In this document: piece after piece, positions 7,157 through 17,086 of the stretch
How the letters are laid out: the number at the start of each line of letters is the position of its first letter
How positions within the stretch are numbered: position 1 is the stretch's first letter
Origin: an uncultured Verrucomicrobiota bacterium
Lineage (GTDB): Bacteria; Verrucomicrobiota; Verrucomicrobiia; Opitutales; Seribacteraceae
Direction of reading: 5' to 3'
Assembly: GCA_902569115.1 (NCBI GenBank)
Contig: CACFTI010000016.1
Coordinates: forward strand, 1-46,670
DNA: 46,670 nt
Program-made: the position numbers and the translations under genes
Notes under the pieces: model-generated
The model's database searches: none
Told to the model about the DNA's origin: nothing
The model's input: the letters and a program-made list of their open reading frames with translations, nothing else

Positions 7157-10100
7157 TTAATGATTAAATGATTCCTTACATAACCGAGCGAAATTTAAGT
7201 TATTTAAATCGTCAGGTTCCGTAGGATAGACAACTATATGACCAGATTCAAGTTTTCCGATTAAGGACTTTCCATCCTTAGAAAACCTGCAAGTCTGAAA
7301 ATCACTTGATAGTTTTTCAGCTATGGTCGCTAATAAAAATCCGTACTTTTTATTCCAAATACGAAGAGCTCCATCATGGGTAGTTGCTATTTGTTGATTA
7401 CAAGGAGAATTGGAAAGGAAGCCTGACTCATTAAAGCTTACTTTATCCTGATATTTCAGAAGGAAGGTTTCCAGCTCTAAAGACTTTTCTTTTTTTGGCT
7501 TGGATACATTAAAATAAAAATCGGGTGTCTGTTCAACTTTTCCATCGGGGCGAATAATTAAAATGGATTCAGCAACAGGTAATTCACGAAGAGAGCAACT
7601 GCCTTTCTCAGTGATAAAAAGAACACGCTTTCCGTCTTTTGAAAATTCAAAGTCACAAGCACTGGGAAGGTTGGAACGAATAATTTTGTAGATAATTCCA
7701 GACTTATATTCGAGAAAACTGAGTATTCCATTCGGGTGAAGAATGGAAAAGTAATTTTTTTTAGGTAGCCACTTTGCTTTCAATGCAAGTCCCTTATCTT
7801 TTGGCCACACAGTGTTAAATTTCCCGGATTTTGTATCTATGGTTAATACATTGGCATGTAGTCCTGATGCTAAAAGTGTTTTGGAGTCGTGAGAGAATTC
7901 AACATATTCGATATCACTTTTATAATCTTGAGGGTTTAAGACCCATTCAGGTTGCTCACTTCCTATTTTGCGTAGGGTAATGCGTCCACCCGTGCCACAA
8001 GTAGCAAAGATTTGTTGATTGTTATCGATCGCAATATCGGAAATTGGACCTAGATGATCTGAGTAGGTAGAAATAATTCTTTTAGTACTTTTATTTATCA
8101 AATGAACTTTTCCATTATTAGTTCCGACTAGCACACAATTTTTGGTACTTAATGGGGTGATAACGAGTCCGGTTCCATTTAGATCTAATTCCCATTCAGG
8201 GATATTTGAGGAAATATTTTGACTTCTAACTTTACCCGACAAGTCGGTACTCAAAATATTTTTATCTTTCAGATCGCAGATTGCCTGAGGGAAACTGTTC
8301 GAGTTGCGCGATCCCATCATAAATTCTCCCGGATCTATCCTTTGTAATGAAATTGGTGAAAATTCTTGAACCTGCTTATCTAAATTTTCTTTATGCCTTT
8401 CAATTTTTGAAGCATTCGATTCGTTCTTTGATAGAACCTGACCAAGACAGATTCGTAACCCTCTATCGCCTTCCGAAACAGTTGGTGCATTGGCTCCTCG
8501 ATAACTTGAGCGGCAACGTGAATAGTCGGTAATGAAACTGCCTCCTCTCAGTATCTTCCAGTCGCCATCCAATTTTACTGGGTTTTTGCTTCCGGCTCGT
8601 GGAAAAGAAAAAAGTTCATTTTTGTTTACGCTTGTACCGTCCATACACCATTCCCAAACATTTCCATGCATATCGAACAACCCCCAATCATTGGGTAATT
8701 TTTGGGATACTGCTTTAACTTCGCCCAATGAGTTTTCCGAAAACCATCCATACTGTTTTAGATGCTCTTCGTAAGAAGTTTGCTTGTTTGGGAATTTTCC
8801 ATGAGAGGTTTCGCAAAATGGACCGGATGAACCTGCACGAGCTGCATATTCCCACTCGGCCTCTGTTGGCAAGCGCCAAATGAACCCATCAGGGGGCGGG
8901 TATTTTTTGTTCATCAATTTGCAAAATTCCATAGATTCAAACCAGTTTACTTGAACCGGTAGGTTTGGTCCTTTTTTCTTACTTGGGTTTGTTCCAGTTA
9001 CTTTTTCAAATTGTTCTTGTGTCACTTCAGTTCTGCCAAGCCAATAGCTGGTTGAAATAAAGATTTTTTTCCACTTTTCATTTTTAAATCTTCCTAACTC
9101 TTGGGAGGTTGAATGCTTGTGAGTGTAATTTCCTTCCGCTAATTTTGCATATTCATCCCACAAGGCAAATGAGCCTTCCCTTGATGTAGTAAAAATGGTT
9201 CCGCCTACTTCCTCACAAAGCGTGGCTTGTAGGATTCCAACCTCTGGATGTGGCGAAAACCATAGGATCTCCTTTGTTTGGAAATCATGAGCAAGAAATT
9301 TCAATCTTTTCCAATACCAGCATTGATAGTGTGGATTTGTATTTTCTAGAATAGAAAGAGCCTTTTCACTGTTTTGCGATTTAAGCGACTCTTCAGCTAG
9401 TTTGAGTTGTAATAAATATTCCTTGTAAGATTTAAGGAGGAGATTACAGCGAAGTCTTTTAACTGAATGTAATGGTATTCGGAGGTTTCCTAGATAGGGA
9501 TGTTTACCAAGTAGGAGATTATTTTGGATGGAGTTTAGTTTAAATGAAAGTTTACCTAGGGATCTTTTTAGGCTGACTTCTTCGTTCAAGGTAAGATTGC
9601 TTTGATTTAGATCATCATTGGGGAAATAGATTGATTTAATATTTTCATATGGAACCTCAAAAATTCCTCTTTTGGTTTTAATGCTTAATCCATTATCGTT
9701 CGATAAAGAGGATTGTAGTGGTGTAGAGTCACCATTTTTAAATGAGATGAATTGAGTTCCATTTAGTTCTTTTTCCGAAGGTGGACTAGTCAAAAAATAT
9801 TCACCAGACCACCCGGCAATGGTGAGTTCTTCAAGTCTCAAGTATGAATTTCCTCCTTGATTAATAAAAAGTAGACCACTGTTTCCAGGTAAATAATCTG
9901 TACTCGAGTCCTTCCATTTTGCTACCTCATTTCCATTAACAAAAACTATGAATTCTTTTCGTTGTCTATGTGCATAGATCTTAAAGTTAGCAGTTTTTAC
10001 CCCGACTAACTGGTCAACCATGACAGAGCCCAAAGTTTCTCGAATTGTCCTTCCCTTGAGTTTACGGTTTGATTGAAGATTGATTCGATTGTTGGAAAAG

Positions 10101-10792
10101 GACAGATGAAAGCCTTCGCTACCATAACTTCCTCCATCTGAATCAGAAAAAAAGCGAAGGGCTAGATAAAATGATCTTTGCCATTCTGCTTGGAATGAAA
10201 CTTCTATTGCATCAAGTTCAGGGAGAATTGTTCCTGTGCTTCCTGAGAATACTGAAACTAAACTGCCTTGTTCCTCCGTCCATGCTTTAGTGTTACTTTT
10301 TTTCCATTTTTCAAAATCGTAAGATGAATCATAAAGAACTTGGTATGATTCCGGAAGAAATTCCAAAGATCGAATGTCCGAAAGGCTTGCCTCCAGACTT
10401 TGTCCAAAACCGGACGAAAAGAGTAGTCTATCTGCATTTAGTGACTGGATCGAACCGCGAATAAAATCGTTATTTTTAAAAAGAATCATCATCGATCCTC
10501 CAGAGTCTCTTTGTTTACCCTCTATTCTGTTAAACAGAATGGACTCCACGGCTTTATAATCGAATTTAAGTGGGTTTTGGGATGACTTGTGATTCCATAT
10601 TAATTCATCCCCGTCTTTAATTTCATTCAGTCCTCCCAAAAGGGAAGATCCATCAAAAAAAGAAACGGTTTCCAGACCGTTGAGGTTTGAAGAAATTTGG
10701 TTGGTTTGGCCCATACAAAATGTAGTGAAAAGAAAGGTTCCTGAGATGAGGAAAAGAGTCTTCAAGATTTGAGGATGAATTCTTAGTGTCAT
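7157..10792 (-). CDS. Secreted WD40-like protein with embedded FGE-like (SUMF1) domain
   Basis: A 1211-residue protein ending the leftward operon. ATG 10792 overlaps the previous stop as ATGA, so this start is preferred over the longer frame. Order: signal peptide (1-30); two short beta units of the form F-x-DGSSLLGGL / F-K-NNDFIRGSI (about 40-150); a LamG-like beta-sandwich (about 160-330) with FIVFVNGNEVAKW; a third short unit (about 345-395); a helical stretch; then WD40-like strands (about 500-550 and 840-1200, with SGKV, NNGKVHLIN, GALRIWN). Between them lies a formylglycine-generating-enzyme-like domain (about 562-784) with GRTEVTQEQF, RLPTEAEWEYAARAG, MHGNVWEWC, LRGGSF and RGLRICLG. 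After GGSF only the second of the two catalytic Cys positions of true FGE is a Cys, so sulfatase activation is unlikely. The strand motif IDPGEFMMGS, normally at the start of this fold, appears after it (821-828). Probably periplasmic or surface-exposed; exact role unknown. Confidence 0.8.
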   Translation of the reverse strand: MTLRIHPQILKTLFLISGTFLFTTFCMGQTNQISSNLNGLETVSFFDGSSLLGGLNEIKDGDELIWNHKSSQNPLKFDYKAVESILFNRIEGKQRDSGGSMMILFKNNDFIRGSIQSLNADRLLFSSGFGQSLEASLSDIRSLEFLPESYQVLYDSSYDFEKWKKSNTKAWTEEQGSLVSVFSGSTGTILPELDAIEVSFQAEWQRSFYLALRFFSDSDGGSYGSEGFHLSFSNNRINLQSNRKLKGRTIRETLGSVMVDQLVGVKTANFKIYAHRQRKEFIVFVNGNEVAKWKDSSTDYLPGNSGLLFINQGGNSYLRLEELTIAGWSGEYFLTSPPSEKELNGTQFISFKNGDSTPLQSSLSNDNGLSIKTKRGIFEVPYENIKSIYFPNDDLNQSNLTLNEEVSLKRSLGKLSFKLNSIQNNLLLGKHPYLGNLRIPLHSVKRLRCNLLLKSYKEYLLQLKLAEESLKSQNSEKALSILENTNPHYQCWYWKRLKFLAHDFQTKEILWFSPHPEVGILQATLCEEVGGTIFTTSREGSFALWDEYAKLAEGNYTHKHSTSQELGRFKNEKWKKIFISTSYWLGRTEVTQEQFEKVTGTNPSKKKGPNLPVQVNWFESMEFCKLMNKKYPPPDGFIWRLPTEAEWEYAARAGSSGPFCETSHGKFPNKQTSYEEHLKQYGWFSENSLGEVKAVSQKLPNDWGLFDMHGNVWEWCMDGTSVNKNELFSFPRAGSKNPVKLDGDWKILRGGSFITDYSRCRSSYRGANAPTVSEGDRGLRICLGQVLSKNESNASKIERHKENLDKQVQEFSPISLQRIDPGEFMMGSRNSNSFPQAICDLKDKNILSTDLSGKVRSQNISSNIPEWELDLNGTGLVITPLSTKNCVLVGTNNGKVHLINKSTKRIISTYSDHLGPISDIAIDNNQQIFATCGTGGRITLRKIGSEQPEWVLNPQDYKSDIEYVEFSHDSKTLLASGLHANVLTIDTKSGKFNTVWPKDKGLALKAKWLPKKNYFSILHPNGILSFLEYKSGIIYKIIRSNLPSACDFEFSKDGKRVLFITEKGSCSLRELPVAESILIIRPDGKVEQTPDFYFNVSKPKKEKSLELETFLLKYQDKVSFNESGFLSNSPCNQQIATTHDGALRIWNKKYGFLLATIAEKLSSDFQTCRFSKDGKSLIGKLESGHIVVYPTEPDDLNNLNFARLCKESFNH

Positions 10793-11781
10793 CTTTCGTA
10801 AATAGGTAAATACCTGTAATTTAATGCCATGGATAGTAGGGCTGCTGAGGTTGCAAAAGTCGATCCGTAGTTGCTGTTCCATGATCCGTTTTCAGCCTGA
10901 GTTGCTTGAAGTTGTCTTACATTTGCAAGGTTCCATTTGTCCCAATCTTCTGGAGAAGCACGAAACATTGCCTGAGAAGTGTAGTAGAGACTGTAGAACT
11001 TGTGTCCTTGATCTCCGAAACGGGCATTTTCTCTTAAATATTCGACGGATGCTTTAAATTCTTTTGAGTCAGTATCTTTGTCTAAGGCCAAGATAAGACT
11101 GCCAATTGCAGTTCTTGGCAGGTTCGCACCTGAATTACCCGTATATCCAAATCCTCCCTTTTCATCTTGGCATTCGATAAGGAATTTTTTCGCTTTGGCT
11201 ATCGCTTCATCAGGTACTTGCATACCTGCATTTTTCGAAGCAAAAAGGGCGACTAACTGTGCTCCGGTTATCGTTGTATCTGCATCTTTGCTTTCAGGAC
11301 TGTAACGCCAAGCACCCTTGGGGTTTGTTTTTTGAGCTGAAACGATCAGGTTGGTTGCTTTTTTTAATGCGGGACCGATGTCTGAATGGTTAGTAACGCC
11401 ATAATATTCGGCAAGTGCAAGGGTGGCAAAGCCGTGGTTATACATGGAACTTCCGATATAGCCTGTATCCTTATTTTGTTGGCGTAAGATCTGATCAACT
11501 GCCTGTGATAATGATTTTGAGAATGGACCAAATTCGGGATCATCACCTCTCGAAAGAAATGCAAGGATAGCCAGCCCTAACACCCCCGGTTCAGAACCGT
11601 AGGAAGAGTCTGTCCATCTACCATCAACACCTTGTGAATTTTGTAAAAATAAAAGACCTTTTAGGTATGTTTGGTCTAAGGACCTGACAAAGTCATCGTT
11701 TTGTTGTTCAAAAATTTCCTGACCCTCGGAACTAAAGATAGGACTCAGCAATATGAACAGGAATGATATCTTATTTTTCAA
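10789..11781 (-). CDS. Secreted prenyltransferase/squalene-oxidase repeat (toroid) protein
   Basis: A 330-residue exported protein made of alpha/alpha-toroid repeats as in terpene cyclases and protein prenyltransferases. The signal peptide covers about residues 1-20. Repeats carry the family signature G-x-W or G-x-G near helix ends: LQNSQGVDGRWTDS, QNKDTGYIGSSMYNHGFATLALAEYYG, CQDEKGGFGYTG, QATQAENGSWNSNYG. The DADTT segment resembles the acid-rich loop of cyclases, but the protein is about half the length of squalene-hopene cyclase, so terpene cyclisation is not implied. Such short secreted toroids recur in Planctomycetes and Verrucomicrobia next to MoxR/VWA genes (family knowledge). The start is TTG 11779-11781, which overlaps the TGA of the DUF4175 gene as TTGA, so translation is probably coupled. 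The stop overlaps the next start as ATGA. Confidence 0.85.
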   Translation of the reverse strand: MKNKISFLFILLSPIFSSEGQEIFEQQNDDFVRSLDQTYLKGLLFLQNSQGVDGRWTDSSYGSEPGVLGLAILAFLSRGDDPEFGPFSKSLSQAVDQILRQQNKDTGYIGSSMYNHGFATLALAEYYGVTNHSDIGPALKKATNLIVSAQKTNPKGAWRYSPESKDADTTITGAQLVALFASKNAGMQVPDEAIAKAKKFLIECQDEKGGFGYTGNSGANLPRTAIGSLILALDKDTDSKEFKASVEYLRENARFGDQGHKFYSLYYTSQAMFRASPEDWDKWNLANVRQLQATQAENGSWNSNYGSTFATSAALLSMALNYRYLPIYER

Positions 11782-14700
11782 TCTTCGATTGCCTTATAAT
11801 ATTTCTCCATCATTTCCTGAAATTCAGGAGCGATTGAGGGACTGCCACTTCCACTACTTTGACTGGAATTATCAATCATATTTGGAGTGGAAGAAGTGCC
11901 ACTTAATGAGTCGATTGTTTTGTCAGTCTTGCCGCCTTGTGAAGAACCACCTCCAGTCTTGCCAGGAACGGGACTTTTTCCTTTGGCTTGCCCAGATTGT
12001 TCATTTCCCATTTGCATCATCAAAAGTTCCATTGCTTTTAAACCTTTATCATCATTGCGCCCGTTCCCCTGACCTTGTCCTTCAGTCATAAGATTAATGA
12101 TGTCACTGAGTATTTCTTTCGACTCTTGTTGGGGAGATTGCGTTTGTTCATTAAAAATTTGTTTTGAAAGTTGTTCTGATGATTTAGCCATGGCCATATG
12201 GGCATCATCAAACAAAGGATTTAATGCCTCCTCTGCGATCGAGATTTGTGTATCGGTCAGATCAATCATTAGAGTGTCTTGTTGGTCATTTAAAGAGGAT
12301 GACCATCTCCTTTTATTTCCTCGAAAGCCTTTTCGGTCCAAAGTTTTTGTTTTGAAAAGAATATCAGACTGAACCTTTTTCATTTTCAGAAGGGCCAAAA
12401 TGTCTGCTGTTCTGTCTTTGCCTTTTCCCTGTCCCCCGGGAGAATCGCCGCCCGGGGATTCTTGCTGAAGAAGTTTTGCCCATTTTTCAAAGGAACTTTC
12501 CCAATAATTCAGATTCTCGAGGGCTTGAAACGATGTATTATTTCGAATGTTTTGTGCTACGCCAGTGAGTTCTTTTTTAAGATTTGCTGCTTCCATTAGT
12601 CGACTGACTTTTCCATATTCCGCTTTTTGAGTTCTTTCATGGTATCGACTTATTTCGTTCTTAACTTCATCTGCATCCTCGCTTACTCGTTTTTGGGATT
12701 TTTCCATTTCATAAAATGAGCTGAGATTCTTGTTATCAAGTTGAGATGGCATTTTGCCCACAGATGTAGGCATTATGGAGACTAACTTAATTGAAAGTTT
12801 TTTTTCAGTTTTTTCGAGCGTCGTAAGTCTTTGGGCTAGGGTTCTGGCTTCAAGTCTATCGAGTTGTTCGGAAAACTTTGCCAAAACCCTTCTTAACTCT
12901 TCCAATGCTCTTTCCTGAGACTCGGCAGATTGCATCATCGATTGACTTGCATCTGATGCGTTCGATGAGGCGGCATCCTTTAGTTTGTTTTCAGACTCCC
13001 TCATGGAACCAGAAGATGTCTCTTTTATTTCATTTAAGGACGATGCAAATTCTTTAAGGGTTTCGGGCGAAAAGAATGGGTTCTTGGTGGCTTCATTTAT
13101 TGTATCCGAACCATTCCGGGCAGTTGTATTTAGTCTTTTCGCTAAATTCTTTTGATCATTTTTTAAGTTATTGATTTCAGCAGTTTCTTTTTGAGTGAGT
13201 TGTTGTACTGCACTCTTCCTCGTTTTTTCCTCTGTCGATAGAGTTTCAAATTGAATTCCCTCTTGATCTCTAGCAATTTCAGAAACTTCAGCTATTACAC
13301 TATTCATTCGAGAACGAATCATTTCCGCGTGTTTTTCCGGCCCAATTATTCGATACTTCAAAGGAGTCGATAGAGTAGGTTCCCGTCCCGGATAATCGTC
13401 TATAGCCGATGCGACAAAAGTTACTTCGTCTCCATCTTCAAAGGAAAAAAGACTGGGGTCGAATGGGAATGATAATTCAAAATTCTCTTTTCTTATTTCA
13501 GAAAATTTTTCTTGGATGATCTCTAGATCCTTAATTTTCTGTTGATCTCTAAATACGTTCAAAAGCAAAGAGCATTCCTTAAGTCCGAAATCATCCTTGT
13601 TGCGAAAACTGACTTTACGAGTTTCAAACAAAAGAATTGGAGAGATGTCGGTTGTCTGATCTAGGTTCACCGAGGGAGGTAAATCCTTTTGAGTTTTTAT
13701 AGAAATACTTACTGGCACCCTCGGGGAAAAACCATAGAAATCAACGAAATGTAACGAATAATTTTTATTCTCATTTATTTTAGGCAGATTGAATTCAAAG
13801 AAAGAGGACGCCAGGGCCATGCCAGCATGAGACTTAGAATCTGATATCTGGATTTGACTTAATTTACGATTTACTCTGCCGTTTATGATTATTTCAGAAG
13901 CTTCCGGTACTTCAATTTGATTATCAAGAGAATCTATTTCCTGAGGAATGATAGATAAGTATTCGGGGAATTTAACTATGGAAGTTAAGCCTTCAAGCCT
14001 TGGACGGTAAACAGTTTTGACAGATAATTCTTTTTGATAATCGCCCACAATCAACTCTGCGGAAAAATCCTTCTTTTGGGGTGGAATTTTAAATTCATAG
14101 ATTCCGCCATTAAGCTTTGAAATCAAGTGAAAACTGGAATCGTTAGATTGAATGAGTTCAGCAAAATTTGGTTTCCTATAACTATCTGGAGATAAGGAAA
14201 ACCTAATTGTATTGGTTTCATTTTTCAGAACTGCGTAGCTTTTCTTTTCGTGATTTAGAATTTCAGTGAGGGTCGTTCTGTCAATTGAAGAAAAAGGAAA
14301 TACCCACCTATTAAATGTATTTTGAGAGAGTTCGGGGTATGAAATACAAACCGATAAAATAATCAGAAAAATCGCACATGCAATCGTACTTGCTCCCCTG
14401 ACCTTTTTCCATGGAAAAACCTCGCTTACGTTTAGGGATGTAATTTCTTGAGCCATTTTTTGCTGGGCTGCCTCAAAAATTTGCTTTGAAAAGGAGTGAT
14501 TCGCTTTTTTCTTCTCCTCGGCAATCTCAATAATACCAAGTAATCTTTCACCCTTAGCACGATATATATTTCTTACGCATTTTGCTAACCATGGGCGTTT
14601 TCTAGTGTAGAGAAAGACATGGCTAATTAAGTTGAAAACTGCCCACAGTGCACAAAGAAGACCACTAAAAGTAATGACTGAACGCCAAATAACGGTGGTT

Positions 14701-14894
14701 GCCCAAAGACGATCTGAGATGCCGAGTAGAATCCAAGATATACCAAGAAATGAAAATACCAGCATAATGAACCTTACTCCGATTCTAAAACGAGCCGTCT
14801 TTGCTAAAATCTCAAAAAATTCGGTAATTGTAATATCCAATTTTACATCAGTCCTTCCTGAGTACTCTTTTGGATTATGCTTTTCGTTTTCCAT
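11778..14894 (-). CDS. DUF4175-like large membrane protein with coiled coils
   Basis: A 1038-residue inner-membrane protein resembling the DUF4175 family. Three membrane helices are visible, at about residues 40-60, 68-92 and 167-187. A large extracytoplasmic part follows: beta-rich to about 530 (for example VKFPEYLSIIPQEID, and DDFGLKECSLLLN, which is typical of the family), then long Glu/Lys/Gln-rich helices to about 900 that look like coiled coil. The C-terminus is low-complexity Gly/Ser/Gln (GGGSSQGGKTDK). It starts 5 bases after the second VWA gene and its stop overlaps the toroid start. Likely a structural part of the envelope complex encoded by the operon; molecular role unknown. Confidence 0.75.
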   Translation of the reverse strand: MENEKHNPKEYSGRTDVKLDITITEFFEILAKTARFRIGVRFIMLVFSFLGISWILLGISDRLWATTVIWRSVITFSGLLCALWAVFNLISHVFLYTRKRPWLAKCVRNIYRAKGERLLGIIEIAEEKKKANHSFSKQIFEAAQQKMAQEITSLNVSEVFPWKKVRGASTIACAIFLIILSVCISYPELSQNTFNRWVFPFSSIDRTTLTEILNHEKKSYAVLKNETNTIRFSLSPDSYRKPNFAELIQSNDSSFHLISKLNGGIYEFKIPPQKKDFSAELIVGDYQKELSVKTVYRPRLEGLTSIVKFPEYLSIIPQEIDSLDNQIEVPEASEIIINGRVNRKLSQIQISDSKSHAGMALASSFFEFNLPKINENKNYSLHFVDFYGFSPRVPVSISIKTQKDLPPSVNLDQTTDISPILLFETRKVSFRNKDDFGLKECSLLLNVFRDQQKIKDLEIIQEKFSEIRKENFELSFPFDPSLFSFEDGDEVTFVASAIDDYPGREPTLSTPLKYRIIGPEKHAEMIRSRMNSVIAEVSEIARDQEGIQFETLSTEEKTRKSAVQQLTQKETAEINNLKNDQKNLAKRLNTTARNGSDTINEATKNPFFSPETLKEFASSLNEIKETSSGSMRESENKLKDAASSNASDASQSMMQSAESQERALEELRRVLAKFSEQLDRLEARTLAQRLTTLEKTEKKLSIKLVSIMPTSVGKMPSQLDNKNLSSFYEMEKSQKRVSEDADEVKNEISRYHERTQKAEYGKVSRLMEAANLKKELTGVAQNIRNNTSFQALENLNYWESSFEKWAKLLQQESPGGDSPGGQGKGKDRTADILALLKMKKVQSDILFKTKTLDRKGFRGNKRRWSSSLNDQQDTLMIDLTDTQISIAEEALNPLFDDAHMAMAKSSEQLSKQIFNEQTQSPQQESKEILSDIINLMTEGQGQGNGRNDDKGLKAMELLMMQMGNEQSGQAKGKSPVPGKTGGGSSQGGKTDKTIDSLSGTSSTPNMIDNSSQSSGSGSPSIAPEFQEMMEKYYKAIED

Positions 14895-14899
14895 TTTAA

Positions 14900-17086
14900 T
14901 TAGACCATTCCAAAGAATTTTCTACCCGTCCAGTAAATAGCCAGTAGTAAAAATAGAAAACCACCCCAATAAAGATTCGACCTTAAACTATGAATTCGAA
15001 TGTTCGGTTTTGGTTCTGGTATTAGAGATAGAGCAGTGATCAATTTCTCCGCATCTTGGTAATTTACTGAAAGACCTGCTGATAGATTTGCCAATTGTTG
15101 GAGAGGCACTTGATTTGTGGGCTTTCCCAATTTTTCAAGATTCGGTTCTTCAACCTGTAGTTTTGTTTGAATATTTCGCTCTGCTGACTCACATATGACG
15201 TCAATCTTTAGGTTGCCTGCTGTTGTGGCTTCCAGCGATGACAGGTAAACTCCTGGACATTCTGGGTCTGGACGAAAAGAAAGGTTTTCCAAGTTTCCAT
15301 CCGCATGTCTTACTAGACCATTAACTTTACCCTCTTCCAGAGGAAACCCACTCCCGTCAAGTACGATGCATCGAAGGAATAATTTTTCTCCGACACGAGG
15401 TTTTTCCGGACTCGGAATTAATTTGATTCCATCTTTTTCAGCTAGATATCTACCATGAGCCATCCATCTTACTACCTGACTCCAAAAACGGTAATGGTAT
15501 TTATCTTCGACTCCTCTGCGCCATCGCCATGCAGAGTCTGTGCCTAAGTAAAGAGATTTCCCCGCACCTTCCTGTCGAATAACCAAAATTGGCATTTTCC
15601 CCCATTCGGTAGCATAATTGGAATGAACTGCTAAAACTTCTGAACCAGGTTTTGTTTTGTTGACTGTAGCAGACCAATGAAAACCGGGCAATTTTGTCCA
15701 AAACTCCCGGTCTTTTTCGCCTGTTCCCCGTAGTTTAGTCAGCCAATGTTCACGACCTCTTTGGGTAAGGGTATAGGATGCGGGGTTTTGAGTTCCTAAT
15801 CCGCGTGGGTTATCGGTGTCGTAAATTACGGGCAAGACTTCGCTTAATGAGGTTTTACTCAGGCTTTGCTGACGGCCTCTTCTGCCAGGCATGAATATAA
15901 TTCCTGAAGCCTGATATTTGATCAAGTCTGTAAGTAGTTCACATTGCTTCTGATTTAGTTCTCCATCACTGTAGCCTACATCCCCGAGAAAGATAACATC
16001 AAATGGGGCTAGACTTGCCTCATCTTTTGGGAATTCCTGAATATAGTTTTCACCGATTGAAGGGCTCATGTCCGGATTGAACAAAATGCAGGACAAATCA
16101 ACACCTGGATCCCGGTTTAAGGCATTTCTGAGAAAGCGATATTCCCATCTAGGAAAAGAGTCTACGATTAGTGCACGAATAGTTTTATTTTTAACGCGCG
16201 TCTTGATCTTTTTAAGGTTATTATCCCTGTAGGCCTCTCCTTCTACCTCTCCGAGTATGATTTCAAATTCAATTTCACCTTCATCAACTGGAAGCCATGA
16301 AAGGTTTCCTGATATACTCTCTTCGCCAATAAAACTTATTGGTTTCTCCACTACTTTTTGCCCATTCGCAAGCAGAGTCAAAGTTGTCGATTTCGCGGAG
16401 TCGAAGCGATTACTTGCTTGCCAATTGATCGTTACTCTTTCCTCTTGGAGTACAAAAGAAGGAGCAAACACTTCATCAAGACTAAGGTCAGGAAGTGACG
16501 AGTCCGAGCCGGTGATAATGCTGTAAACGGGAATAGATAGTGCACGAGTTGTTCCCACAAGTGAGAGGACTGGAGAACCTGTATTCGCGTCACCATCTGT
16601 AAGGAGAAGAATTGCTTTCAGCGAGTTGGCTTGGTCAATTGTATTTCGAATGGCAGAAGAAATATCAGTTGCATTCGCTCCAGAATATGAGCTGAAATTT
16701 TTCACTAAAACAGTCGCATTATCTTCTAAATTTTTAATCCATGCTCCCTTGAGGAATTGTCGCGTCCATGTGGATCTTTTGATGGGGTCACCTTCATTAG
16801 CAATTACATCTTTTGTCTCCATGCTTTCAGAGACATCTTGAAGGCAAACAATTTGCGACTTTTGTTCCTGATCTAATTTTTCTACACGCTCTGGATTAAA
16901 CAGAGTGATAATTATTAGGAGAATAATTAAAAATCGAAAGCTTTCCCATAAAGCAATTTTATGGTTCTTTTTCATTCGCAGCCATGTTCGGATTCCCAAA
17001 AATGCAGTAATGAGAATGCACAGGGTGGCGAATATCCAGACCTTGGTATCTCCTTCTATTCGCCAAGAATCAAATGTAATATTCAT
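14900..17086 (-). CDS. Membrane protein with VWA and glutamine-amidotransferase-like domains
   Basis: A 728-residue protein with two N-terminal membrane helices (about 17-35 and 50-65) and one at the extreme C-terminus (about 703-722). Residues 78-235 form a von Willebrand A domain with the metal-binding motif DVSES (84-88) and LLTDGDANTG. Next comes a beta-sandwich, then a class-I-glutamine-amidotransferase-like region (IRALIVDSFPRWEYRFLRNAL, later GIIFMPGRRGR and SLYLGTDSAWRWR) without a clear catalytic Cys. It belongs to the planctomycete/verrucomicrobial family found beside BatA and MoxR genes. Its first 4 bases overlap the BatA-type gene stop (ATGA). Probably binds or senses a partner at the outer face of the inner membrane. 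Confidence 0.82.
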   Translation of the reverse strand: MNITFDSWRIEGDTKVWIFATLCILITAFLGIRTWLRMKKNHKIALWESFRFLIILLIIITLFNPERVEKLDQEQKSQIVCLQDVSESMETKDVIANEGDPIKRSTWTRQFLKGAWIKNLEDNATVLVKNFSSYSGANATDISSAIRNTIDQANSLKAILLLTDGDANTGSPVLSLVGTTRALSIPVYSIITGSDSSLPDLSLDEVFAPSFVLQEERVTINWQASNRFDSAKSTTLTLLANGQKVVEKPISFIGEESISGNLSWLPVDEGEIEFEIILGEVEGEAYRDNNLKKIKTRVKNKTIRALIVDSFPRWEYRFLRNALNRDPGVDLSCILFNPDMSPSIGENYIQEFPKDEASLAPFDVIFLGDVGYSDGELNQKQCELLTDLIKYQASGIIFMPGRRGRQQSLSKTSLSEVLPVIYDTDNPRGLGTQNPASYTLTQRGREHWLTKLRGTGEKDREFWTKLPGFHWSATVNKTKPGSEVLAVHSNYATEWGKMPILVIRQEGAGKSLYLGTDSAWRWRRGVEDKYHYRFWSQVVRWMAHGRYLAEKDGIKLIPSPEKPRVGEKLFLRCIVLDGSGFPLEEGKVNGLVRHADGNLENLSFRPDPECPGVYLSSLEATTAGNLKIDVICESAERNIQTKLQVEEPNLEKLGKPTNQVPLQQLANLSAGLSVNYQDAEKLITALSLIPEPKPNIRIHSLRSNLYWGGFLFLLLAIYWTGRKFFGMV

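Noticed and set aside
8347-8774. Two short plus-strand frames opposite the WD40/FGE gene
   Set aside because: They lie inside a well-supported coding region on the other strand and show no domain or signal sequence.
7157-10792. True formylglycine-generating enzyme for sulfatase activation
   Set aside because: The first catalytic Cys position is not Cys and no sulfatase gene lies in the window.
10789-11781. Toroid proteins as terpene (hopanoid) cyclases
   Set aside because: They are half to three quarters of cyclase length, exported, and sit with MoxR/VWA genes rather than isoprenoid genes.
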